The notes under the pieces: generated by a model
Seen by the model: the letters and a program-made list of their open reading frames with translations, nothing else
What the model was told of the DNA's origin: nothing
The model's database searches: none
Position numbers and translations under genes: made by a program
Shown here: positions 8,466 to 16,640 of the stretch, in pieces
Layout of the letters: every line of letters starts with the position of its first letter
Numbering within the stretch: position 1 is the stretch's first letter
Source of the DNA: Ohtaekwangia kribbensis
GTDB lineage: Bacteria; Bacteroidota; Bacteroidia; Cytophagales; Cyclobacteriaceae
Direction of reading: 5' to 3'
NCBI RefSeq assembly: GCF_042676245.1
Contig: NZ_JBHTKA010000008.1
Coordinates: 744,001 to 808,000, forward strand
Length of the DNA: 64,000 nucleotides

Positions 8466-10499
8466 TTACAATTTCAAGATCCTGAATTCTACCCTGCGAT
8501 TCTTCTGTCTTCCTTCTTTCGTGTCGTTCGTATCGGTAGGTTTACTTTCACCGAAGTACTCGGTTGTTATGCGATCGCTCGCTATACCTTTTTCAACCAG
8601 GTATTTCACAACTGCCTTTGCTCTGCGCTCCGACAAACCGAGGTTATATTGCTCAGGACCGGTGGCATCGGTGTGGCCTGATATAGTGATCTGCATACCA
8701 CTCTTTTCCTTCATCAACTCCGTTATACGGTTCAACTCCGGAAATGATTCAGGTTTTAATTCAGCTTTATCGAAATCAAAGAATACGTTGTTCAATACAA
8801 TCGTTACGTTCTCTTTAACGGTTGCCACTTCAATAGGCGACAGGTTGAAGTTCTCTCCTTCAATAACTTTATCGGAAGTTATATTCCGGAGGTCAAGGTT
8901 CTGGCTCTCTGAAATTTTACCATCAGACTCTGCGCGTATACCATACTGGTGGCCGGCTGGCAAACGAATTTCATATTCACCGGTTTCGGGGTTAGACTGT
9001 GCTATACCTATATCTTTACCTTCTGGCAATCGTTCATAAATGATCTTGGCTCCCAACGGATCGCCTGTAGCTTTGTCAACCACTTTTCCTTTAACTGTAA
9101 CCCATGGCTCCGGATTCTTCACGATTGGAAGTTTCACACGGAATATATCGGTGTTGGTTTCTGTAACACCGCGCGAGTAGTAAGCGAAGTCGCTGTTGGC
9201 AGGAATGTTAAAGAAGAGATCTTCAAGCGGTGAGTTTATTTCCGGTCCTAGATTTTCCGGCTCAGACCAGTTTGTCCAGGTGTCATCGAGTCTTCTGGAT
9301 ACATATATATCTGTACCACCGTAACCACTGAAGCCGTTTGATGAGAAATATAGTGTCTTGTCATCCGAAGCGAGGAACGGAGCTGACTCTTCGCCTGCCG
9401 TGTTAATCACATCACCCAGGTTGAGCGGTTGAGACCAGGAACTGTCGTTGTTCATGAAGCTGACATAGAGATCGCGATCTCCCTGCGAGTCTTCACGCTC
9501 TACTGACATCAACAATGTTTTACGATTGTTGGTGAGGAAGTAGTTAGCTTTCTCGTTAAAGTTATAGTCGTTGGCAATGTTAAGAGCTACAGGTTTGCTC
9601 CATGAGCCACCCACATTCGAGCTGATGGAAACACCGGCACGCATCTTACCATTGTCGAGGTATTTATTACCCAACACCATAATAGCGGATCGGCCATCGG
9701 GTGTAACAGATTGGATCGTGTTTACAAAGTTAGGTCCTTCGTTGTTGAACGGAGCGCCCATATTTTTGGCAAGCTGCCAGCGGCCGGCGGAGTCCAGTTC
9801 GGAATACCATATATCTTCCTTGTCAGAAACACCTCCTATGTTTTCCGGGTGATTTCTGCGACTGAAGTATAGCGTTTTACCATCGGGTGAAAGCAGTGGA
9901 TTAAGCTCACTATATTCACTGTTTACATTTTTATCAAGCGCTTCAATGAGTATACCGGACGCGAGTAACTGCATCTTCGGTATATCAGCAATAATAGGAT
10001 AGTTGGAGTCAGAGATTGCCACGGCATCTATACCGAAGTATCCGGGTACCGCAGCGCCATCAAATTCTATTTTTACGGCAGCAACTTTATAGGTAGTGGC
10101 GTCCATAAATACGTTCAGCATCCTTCCCTTTAGCGGTACCGTCATCGGGTTTAATGTATTCACCACATATTCTTTACCGGCTTCATCATAAACCAGCACA
10201 CGGAAGATGGCACTCGGGTTATGCGATTCGGCAATAGCGATCTGGCGAATGCTGATCGGATTGGCGAATCCTAATTTTAAAAATTCTTTACGCCCAGGTT
10301 TATCGGGTGCCCATGCGTTAGGACTTTGTCCACCTGCCGGGAGTACATTTGGTTTACCCAGTACCTGCTGTGCAGAGTACTGGACAGGAGTGAGCTCAGA
10401 TGAAAACTCTATAACCTTAGTTGCCCACTGCACAACCTGTGCACTGGAAGTAAGAGTAAATGAGATGAGTACTGCGAGGGTAAGTAAAATCCGCTTCAT
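8466..10499 (-). CDS. PD40/OmpA-family envelope protein (PorE/SprE-like architecture)
   Basis: I chose the ATG at 10499 because a typical signal peptide (MKRILLTLAVLISF..., cut near SSAQ) begins there; an in-frame ATG at 10532 would add 11 residues before it. The order is: a discoidin-like jelly-roll domain (about residues 20-160), PD40 beta-propeller blades (LLSPDGKTLYFSRR, SVTPDGRSAIMVLG, FLASDDKTLYFSSNG), a carboxypeptidase-regulatory-like domain, and a C-terminal OmpA domain (FFDFDKAEL, ISGHTDATG, RQKNRRVEFRI). The propeller-CRD-OmpA order resembles the type IX secretion protein PorE of Porphyromonas, but that has TPRs at its N-terminus. I infer an outer-membrane complex anchored to peptidoglycan. 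Co-transcribed with the smaller OmpA gene downstream. Confidence 0.8.
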   Translation of the reverse strand: MKRILLTLAVLISFTLTSSAQVVQWATKVIEFSSELTPVQYSAQQVLGKPNVLPAGGQSPNAWAPDKPGRKEFLKLGFANPISIRQIAIAESHNPSAIFRVLVYDEAGKEYVVNTLNPMTVPLKGRMLNVFMDATTYKVAAVKIEFDGAAVPGYFGIDAVAISDSNYPIIADIPKMQLLASGILIEALDKNVNSEYSELNPLLSPDGKTLYFSRRNHPENIGGVSDKEDIWYSELDSAGRWQLAKNMGAPFNNEGPNFVNTIQSVTPDGRSAIMVLGNKYLDNGKMRAGVSISSNVGGSWSKPVALNIANDYNFNEKANYFLTNNRKTLLMSVEREDSQGDRDLYVSFMNNDSSWSQPLNLGDVINTAGEESAPFLASDDKTLYFSSNGFSGYGGTDIYVSRRLDDTWTNWSEPENLGPEINSPLEDLFFNIPANSDFAYYSRGVTETNTDIFRVKLPIVKNPEPWVTVKGKVVDKATGDPLGAKIIYERLPEGKDIGIAQSNPETGEYEIRLPAGHQYGIRAESDGKISESQNLDLRNITSDKVIEGENFNLSPIEVATVKENVTIVLNNVFFDFDKAELKPESFPELNRITELMKEKSGMQITISGHTDATGPEQYNLGLSERRAKAVVKYLVEKGIASDRITTEYFGESKPTDTNDTKEGRQKNRRVEFRILKL

Positions 10500-10615
10500 G
10501 CCAGAGCGCCTGTTAAATTGAACTTTAAACATAGCTAAAAATTTTATAATGAAGTCGAATCGACTGGTAAAAAGACGAATGAGTAATAACGAAAGGTAAA
10601 TGGACTGTTAAACTT

Positions 10616-12919
10616 TTACTCCAGCGAGTGCCGGTTGTACAGAAGAAATCCCACATGCAACAGTACACCCAACTGGTTCTCATCATCATCGTAATAGTTA
10701 ATACTCAGGCTCACCGGTCCTATAGGAGCATGGTATACAAAGCCTGCAGACCCGGCAAAGAACAACGATTTTATATCGCGGCTAATATAGGCTTCCTGGT
10801 TGCTGCCCTCCTTTATATAATCAAAGGGTTTAAACAAGTATCCCTCCAGGCGAAAATCTACACGCGTGCGCAGTGTGAAGATATTGCGTATACCCCCGGC
10901 TACATAATTGAACGATCGGAAGTTCTCAAGGATCAACGTTCTGCTATCCTGTAGTGGCAGGAAGGCCGGGGTATTGATGATGGTACCAAAGTAATTACGG
11001 AAGAAGGGTTGATTGGAGAACACGGCTTCCGCTACGTAGCCGGTATGAAACCAGCCTGCATTAAAGTACTGCTCGGCACTGGCACGTACGCGAAACCACT
11101 TGTGATAGAACTTCATCTTGCCCTCGTGTATAGAGGTGTTGCCGGGAGTATAGGACTCCGACAGGTTGAAGTAATCGCCCGTTAATGAATAAGCTTTGCC
11201 GCTGGATGCATACTGCTTCCGATTTAATGTGTTGGCCGAGAAAGTAAAGCCGGCTTTAAAACCTTTGATGCGCTCAAGGTCTAACGTATCCGTGCTGATA
11301 AATATATCTCCGTTAACATAGCGGTCAGTGTTGTTGAAGCCTTCGATGCCTACGGTACATTTGAAGAATTCCTTGATAGGCATACCTATATGTACCCCGA
11401 ACTTGCGGTTGATGCGCGAGAGTACCGTAGGTGTGGTGGTAGACGATACATCTTTCAACAGGTCGCCATTCTCGAAGTAGTTCCAATTGTTATACTCTAC
11501 AAAAGGTTCTATATATAGCTGGTTTGGATAGTCGATCCGCACTTCAGCAATCCCCGATTTATAGAAACTTCCAGTTTGAAAAGCGGTATAGTAATGCTTG
11601 AGTGTGCGCCCGAAGTGATAGTAATTAAGCCCGAGAAATATATTGCTGATATCGCGCGAAGCGATAACACCACCAAAATCAACCTGGAAATTTTGCTGCG
11701 GTCTGCGCGAAAGTTGAAAGTTAAATTTCTTTGTGGTGCTGTCGTATAGTATACCCGGATATACATTCGAGAAGTAATCCTCTGCCACCAGCTTGAAGTA
11801 TCCTTTCTTTATATCGCTATAGAATAAAGGTTTGGCAGATCCCGGATGTACTTTGAAAAGCTTGCGGATATAGGCTCGCTGCGATGAATTAAAACCTTTA
11901 AAGGCGAGTCTGTCAAACTCTATCGGCACACTTCTGTTGTTAAAGGCATTTCGCTTTTCGGCTACAGCCTCGCATGTATTTCGTTTGGCAATTTTGCTTT
12001 TCAGTTCCTCAATTTGCCGCAGGGTTTGTGTATACCCGCTGTCGATAAGATTTTTTGCTTTGGCAAAATCGAAAGAAGTAAATCCCTTCAGGTTGGGCTG
12101 AATAAAAATACCGCTGTCTCCGATCATAGACGGATCAGATTTATCCATCAGCATAAAAAGAAGCGATCGTGATATCAGCTTGTCGTCATTATCATACGGA
12201 TATTCATCAAAGATCTTGGTAGATACATTTACCCCTATAATTACATCGGGCTTGAAGTCGCGCTGTGCTATATCTACAGGAAAGTTATTATATACCCCGC
12301 CATCGAAGAGATACTTTCCATCTACCCGAATAGGGTTGTAAAAGAACGGCACGGTTTGGGTGGCACGGAGCGCATCACTCAGCGATCCTTTGGATAGTAC
12401 TACTTCATTTTGTGTGAAGATGTCGGCTGCAATAACACGCAACGGTACAAAGAGACTGTCGAAGTTATTCTTCGATATAACAGAGGCTTGTGCCATGCGA
12501 TCGGCCAGCGCAAAGTTCAGCGATACATCTTTGGCAAGACTGGTGTTGAATTGAAAGTTAAGCGTTGAGTCAAGATCGAGTGTGAGCTTTAAGAATGTAG
12601 GCGTGACGTCATTCTTATAGTAGAAATAGTTGAAGCCTTGTTCGGGCGAACCGTTTACCCATCCGAGAAACTCCGGTGAGAGTATCATGTGTTCGATCTG
12701 CTCGGGACTCATTCCCCCGGCATAGCAACCTCCGATGATGCCACCCATGGAAGTGCCTACAATGTAGTCGATGGGAATCTCGTTTTCTTCCAGCGCCTTC
12801 AGAACACCAACATGGGCAATGCCTTTAGCTCCACCTCCGCTCAATACAAGTCCTACCTTCTGCGCAAATGTCAGGCAGGAGGGTAGGAGTAAAAGGAGTA
12901 TAAAAAAACAACGCTTCAT
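10616..12919 (-). CDS. Patatin-like phospholipase fused to an Omp85-type beta-barrel
   Basis: I chose the ATG at 12919, where the signal peptide MKRCFFILLLLLPS...TFAQ begins; the in-frame Met at 12952 lies within a stem-loop. The patatin domain (about residues 21-310) has oxyanion motif GGGAKG (28-33), nucleophile elbow GTSMGG with Ser57, and DGG with Asp206, so the Ser-Asp dyad is intact. A POTRA-like segment (VPIEFDRLAFKGFNSSQRAYIRKLF) and a C-terminal beta-barrel of the surface-antigen/Omp85 type follow. This is the domain order of PlpD-like type Vd autotransporters. Bacteroidota homologues may instead hold the lipase in the periplasm and act on outer-membrane lipids. Confidence 0.85.
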   Translation of the reverse strand: MKRCFFILLLLLPSCLTFAQKVGLVLSGGGAKGIAHVGVLKALEENEIPIDYIVGTSMGGIIGGCYAGGMSPEQIEHMILSPEFLGWVNGSPEQGFNYFYYKNDVTPTFLKLTLDLDSTLNFQFNTSLAKDVSLNFALADRMAQASVISKNNFDSLFVPLRVIAADIFTQNEVVLSKGSLSDALRATQTVPFFYNPIRVDGKYLFDGGVYNNFPVDIAQRDFKPDVIIGVNVSTKIFDEYPYDNDDKLISRSLLFMLMDKSDPSMIGDSGIFIQPNLKGFTSFDFAKAKNLIDSGYTQTLRQIEELKSKIAKRNTCEAVAEKRNAFNNRSVPIEFDRLAFKGFNSSQRAYIRKLFKVHPGSAKPLFYSDIKKGYFKLVAEDYFSNVYPGILYDSTTKKFNFQLSRRPQQNFQVDFGGVIASRDISNIFLGLNYYHFGRTLKHYYTAFQTGSFYKSGIAEVRIDYPNQLYIEPFVEYNNWNYFENGDLLKDVSSTTTPTVLSRINRKFGVHIGMPIKEFFKCTVGIEGFNNTDRYVNGDIFISTDTLDLERIKGFKAGFTFSANTLNRKQYASSGKAYSLTGDYFNLSESYTPGNTSIHEGKMKFYHKWFRVRASAEQYFNAGWFHTGYVAEAVFSNQPFFRNYFGTIINTPAFLPLQDSRTLILENFRSFNYVAGGIRNIFTLRTRVDFRLEGYLFKPFDYIKEGSNQEAYISRDIKSLFFAGSAGFVYHAPIGPVSLSINYYDDDENQLGVLLHVGFLLYNRHSLE

Positions 12920-12941
12920 TGAAGATGAGGGATCGCTCCGC

Positions 12942-12993
12942 TTCTCTGACAAAAAACGTCAGAGAAAACTACATCTTCAACGAAAGCGTTGAA
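12942..12993 (-). other. Two adjacent stem-loops between the M23 and patatin genes
   Basis: One perfect 9-bp stem (12942-12950 with 12958-12966, loop of mostly A) lies just upstream of the patatin start. A second 7-bp stem (12976-12982 with 12987-12993, 4-nt loop) lies 20 nt after the M23 stop. Neither has a strong T-run, so they may be a weak terminator, a processing site or leader structure. Confidence 0.45.
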
Positions 12994-13012
12994 TAAGATT
13001 ATTAAATATAAG

Positions 13013-14296
13013 TTAAATGGATGCGATAGGCTCCTGGCGTTGCTCCGGGAAAGCTATGCTATCAAGTTTCTTGGTCAGGTCGCCCTTAACAGTTTCGAAG
13101 GCCGCCATGTGGCTTTTCTGAATAGGCTCTGATGGAGGCAGGTCTGCTTTTAATGCATCTACCTGAACACCATTCTTCCAGAAGCGGTAGCACAGGTGCG
13201 GACCAGTAGCAAGTCCGGTACTCCCTACATAACCAATGGTTTGACCTTGACGAACACGTGTGCCGGCACGAACGCCATCTGCAATACGCGACATGTGAAG
13301 ATATTGTGTTGTATAGGTGCCGTTGTGGCGGATCTTTACATAATTACCGTTGTTGGATTTATACTGTGCCTCTTCCACAGTACCATCGCCCACCGAGCGT
13401 ATAGGGGTACCGGTAGGAGCAGCGAAGTCTGTGCCCAGGTGAGCTTTCCATCTCTTTTGTACCGGGTGGAAACGACTCATGGTGTAGCGTGAGCTGATGC
13501 GTGTAAATTCGATCGGATATTTCAGCAGGGCTTTGCGCAGGCTTTTGCCTTCAGCATCGTAGTAGTTCATGCCTTCGCCCTGATCGAACGGGAATGCATA
13601 GTATGGGCTCCCGAAATGTTCAAAGTATATAGCTTTGATCTGGTTGATGCTAACCGTAACACCTTCTACCTGGCTCTCTTCGTAAATCAGTTTGAATTTG
13701 TCGCCTTTTTGCAGACGCTGGAAGTCTACCTGCCAGCCGAAAATATCAACAAATTTATTGGTAAGCTCGTGTGATATGCCAAGCTCTTCGATGGTTTCAG
13801 AAAGGTTGGAACGAATCTCACCGGCAATGCTTTTCTCAACAGTGATAACATCACGTTTGCAAACATCTACGGTAAGTGAATCTTCAAAACGGAAAATGAT
13901 ATAGTCTATCGGGTTCGGCTCGTATACCAGCGCTTTGGCTGTCTTCAGGGAATCCTGGTCGCAGATCAAAGTATATTTCTTGTTGGCGGCTATTTTGCGT
14001 GCATCAAATACGTTGCGCGAAAGTTGTGATACCTGGTTGATAAGTTTAGCGGGTACATTGTAAGCCTCGAGGATGTCACCAAGACGTTCGTTGCGTTTTA
14101 CTTTGTCTTCAATTACCAGGAAGTCATCCACCACCATGCCATACAGCACGCTTGGTTCTTTGATTTTGATATCGAAGCTTACTGAGTCAGAGGAAGCTTC
14201 TTGTTCCGTGAGAGAGGGGAGATAGTAGCGGTTCACGAATACTACTGCTACGATCATCAAGGCGATGCCAAAAAAACTTAACCAGCGTCTTTGCAT
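13013..14296 (-). CDS. M23 family metallopeptidase (LytM-type murein endopeptidase) with HxC motif
   Basis: This 427-residue protein has an N-terminal membrane anchor (about residues 7-27), a LysM/OapA-like region (residues 55-125), and a C-terminal M23 domain. Metal and catalytic positions are His286 and Asp290 (HLGTD), His334 (QYLHMS) and His367 in GPHLCYRF. The last motif is normally HxH; here its second position is Cys369, which could still bind zinc. Family role: cutting peptide cross-links in peptidoglycan for growth, or acting as an activator if degenerate. A -7-like TATCTTTG lies on the minus strand at 14346-14353, with no ideal -33. Confidence 0.85.
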   Translation of the reverse strand: MQRRWLSFFGIALMIVAVVFVNRYYLPSLTEQEASSDSVSFDIKIKEPSVLYGMVVDDFLVIEDKVKRNERLGDILEAYNVPAKLINQVSQLSRNVFDARKIAANKKYTLICDQDSLKTAKALVYEPNPIDYIIFRFEDSLTVDVCKRDVITVEKSIAGEIRSNLSETIEELGISHELTNKFVDIFGWQVDFQRLQKGDKFKLIYEESQVEGVTVSINQIKAIYFEHFGSPYYAFPFDQGEGMNYYDAEGKSLRKALLKYPIEFTRISSRYTMSRFHPVQKRWKAHLGTDFAAPTGTPIRSVGDGTVEEAQYKSNNGNYVKIRHNGTYTTQYLHMSRIADGVRAGTRVRQGQTIGYVGSTGLATGPHLCYRFWKNGVQVDALKADLPPSEPIQKSHMAAFETVKGDLTKKLDSIAFPEQRQEPIASI

Positions 14297-14547
14297 GTTT
14301 TAATCATTTTTTGCCCAGAGGGCGTGGGTTAAAAAATATGAGCGGCAAAGATAATCAGTCAAAAAAATTTTGGTCTACAAGACCCTTCTGAACCGCGCTA
14401 AGGTGTAAATATAAGACGTCAGATTTAAAAACAAAACCTATCAATTGCTGAATCGTGACATTAAACCGCATTATATGCGTTATCACACACCTATGGAAAT
14501 GAATACTATCAGGCCGGTAGAGTATGTTTTGAGACAGCTCTAAAGAA
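14297..14547. other. Intergenic region without a gene
   Basis: With the hairpin at 14548-14587, this is the 313-nt gap between the M23 and S9 genes. It should hold the M23 promoter (TATCTTTG on the minus strand at 14346-14353). I see no convincing small gene or structured RNA in the rest. Confidence 0.5.
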
Positions 14548-14587
14548 GGAATGTCGAAAAAGTAAACATTTCTTACTTCGACATTCC
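14548..14587 (-). terminator. Hairpin downstream of the S9 peptidase gene
   Basis: An 11-bp perfect stem (14548-14558 with 14577-14587) can extend inward by five pairs past a 3-nt bulge. It lies 22 nt after the S9 stop codon; the following minus-strand bases are moderately T-rich (TTCTTTA). Confidence 0.6.
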
Positions 14588-14609
14588 CGACTATAAAATA
14601 GAAGATTTT

Positions 14610-16550
14610 TTACTTCAGTAAATTCTGCTGCAGGAACATCACAACGCTCCATTGCATATAGTCAACGTTGGGTTTCTTGCGGAAGCCATGCCCTTCATCT
14701 TTCGCGAGCATATACCATACGTTGCGACCTTTATTTCGCATGTTCTGTTTCATCTGCTCAGACTCGGAAGCCGGAACACGCGGGTCGTTCAGACCCTGTA
14801 TTATAAATAGCGGCTTGGTAATCTTGTCAACATTGTTGGCTGGTGAGATCTTGAGCAGATACTCTTTCATCTTCGGATCGCGCTCGTCACCATACTCTAC
14901 TCTGCGCAAATCTTTACGATAATCTTCCGTGTTTTGTAAAAATGTTACAAAGTTACTGATGCCGACAACATCGATACCACACTTGATGCGGTCGTTAAAG
15001 TTAGTCATCGAGGCCAGCACCATATACCCTCCGTACGATCCGCCCCAAACGGCGACACGCGATGCATCAAGCTCCGGTTGCTTCGCGATCCAGTCGAGCA
15101 ATGCACCTATATCCTTGACAGATTCTTCGCGCTTGAAACCGTTGTCGAGCTTTAAAAATGTTTTACCATAACCGGAAGATCCGCGCACGTTCGGTGAAAG
15201 CACAGCAATGCCCAACTCATTGGTAAGGTAACTTATGAACGGACTGAACACCGGCACAGATTGTCCTTCCGGACCACCATGTATATTAATGATCACCGGA
15301 ATTTTTCCGGAAGCACTTGCTGGCTTGTAATAGAATGCCGGTATCTTTCTCGCTTTGCCATCAACTTTATCGAATGTTTCATACTCAACCAAGGAAGGCA
15401 CAACAAACGTGCTCGTATTTAATCCGCCCACTTCACTGAAGGTCCATTGGGTAAGTTTGTTCGTAGCAAGGTCGATGGAGAAAACATCGCTCGGTGTTTG
15501 AGGTGTATTGATTACCAGACCGAGTTGCTTTCCATCCGGATGAAATTCTATGCCGCCAACAACTCCGGTAGGTATACCCGGTATAGCAGTATATTTCAAG
15601 GTAGCTGTATTAAGCTGATATAGCCTGGCAACACCATTCTCGTTTGTATCGAACACCAGTGTGCTGCGATTCTTGTTTACGGCTATACCGTTTACATCCC
15701 AGGGTATAGAAGAAGTTATTGCTGTGAATTTTTTAGAAACTATATCATAATACTTCAACACACTGAATTCGCCACCCTGATCATTCACAACAAATATACC
15801 TTTGCCATCGGCAGTCCACAGTGCACTGCCGTAAGCGATTTCTTCCTGTGAAGGATTGATCTGCTCCAGCTTGCCGCTTTCCAAATCAAGGATGTGTAAG
15901 AAGGATTTGTTAGCGGATATATAGTTAGCGACAAGAACTTTTTTATCATCAGGCGACCAATCTAGTGCACTCCACGAACCTTCGCGTTGCAATACCAATT
16001 TTGCTTCCTTCGGATTTTTCATGCTGCTCAGGTAGAGATCGTAATCTTTACCATTTCTGCGTGTGCTCACTACAATGAACTGATCGCCTTTATTAGACCA
16101 TGCACTCAGGGAATTTTGAGAGCGCCCGCCATCGGAAATCATTTCATATTTACCCGTAGTGATATCAAACCAGAAGAGCTGCGAAAACTCATTGCCGCCT
16201 ATATCTTTTGAAAACATAAAGCCTTTGTACGAAGCATCCGGGCAATAGCTTGCTCCGCCAACGGGTTCTTTAAAGAATGTTATTTGCTTGCGCGCACCTC
16301 CCGGATGATCAACTACATGTATCTGTGATGTTTCTGCAAAGCGTGTACTGATCAGTATAGTTTTCCCGTCTGGGCTCCAGCCGCTAAAGCTTGCACCGCG
16401 CGTATTCTGGTATTGGTTCATACGCTCAATCACGGAAGCTGGTATTTCGGGTACACCTTCCACGATCAGGTTGCCCACTTCTTTTTTCTCCACCTGTGCC
16501 TGCAGTTGCCAGGCAGCAAGTAACAAGGATATGGCGAATTTTAATCTCAT
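14610..16550 (-). CDS. S9 family serine peptidase (prolyl oligopeptidase type), secreted
   Basis: This 646-residue protein has a signal peptide (cut near LQAQ, residue 19), a PD40/WD40-like propeller (residues 40-370, blades such as FSGWSPDGKTILIST and WSALDWSPDDKKVLV), and a C-terminal alpha/beta hydrolase domain. The catalytic triad is visible: Ser505 in GGSYGG, Asp589 in GLNDPRVP and His621 in DEGHGF, with the oxyanion motif HGGPEG at 424-429. The length fits dipeptidyl- or acylaminoacyl-peptidases. It releases short N-terminal peptides in the periplasm. It is the last gene of a four-peptidase run on the minus strand, 90 nt after an M1 gene, with a hairpin terminator downstream. Confidence 0.9.
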   Translation of the reverse strand: MRLKFAISLLLAAWQLQAQVEKKEVGNLIVEGVPEIPASVIERMNQYQNTRGASFSGWSPDGKTILISTRFAETSQIHVVDHPGGARKQITFFKEPVGGASYCPDASYKGFMFSKDIGGNEFSQLFWFDITTGKYEMISDGGRSQNSLSAWSNKGDQFIVVSTRRNGKDYDLYLSSMKNPKEAKLVLQREGSWSALDWSPDDKKVLVANYISANKSFLHILDLESGKLEQINPSQEEIAYGSALWTADGKGIFVVNDQGGEFSVLKYYDIVSKKFTAITSSIPWDVNGIAVNKNRSTLVFDTNENGVARLYQLNTATLKYTAIPGIPTGVVGGIEFHPDGKQLGLVINTPQTPSDVFSIDLATNKLTQWTFSEVGGLNTSTFVVPSLVEYETFDKVDGKARKIPAFYYKPASASGKIPVIINIHGGPEGQSVPVFSPFISYLTNELGIAVLSPNVRGSSGYGKTFLKLDNGFKREESVKDIGALLDWIAKQPELDASRVAVWGGSYGGYMVLASMTNFNDRIKCGIDVVGISNFVTFLQNTEDYRKDLRRVEYGDERDPKMKEYLLKISPANNVDKITKPLFIIQGLNDPRVPASESEQMKQNMRNKGRNVWYMLAKDEGHGFRKKPNVDYMQWSVVMFLQQNLLK

Positions 16551-16640
16551 TTGGGTTGGGTATATAAATAAATTCCCGCAGCCTATACGGAGCTACATAT
16601 ACTTGCTGTAACTCGATATATACTACGGGAAAGATTGATG

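Noticed and set aside
16573..16631. Possible terminator after M1 copy A (9-bp stem with one mismatch)
   Set aside because: The loop would be over 40 nt and there is no T-run, so the pairing is not convincing.
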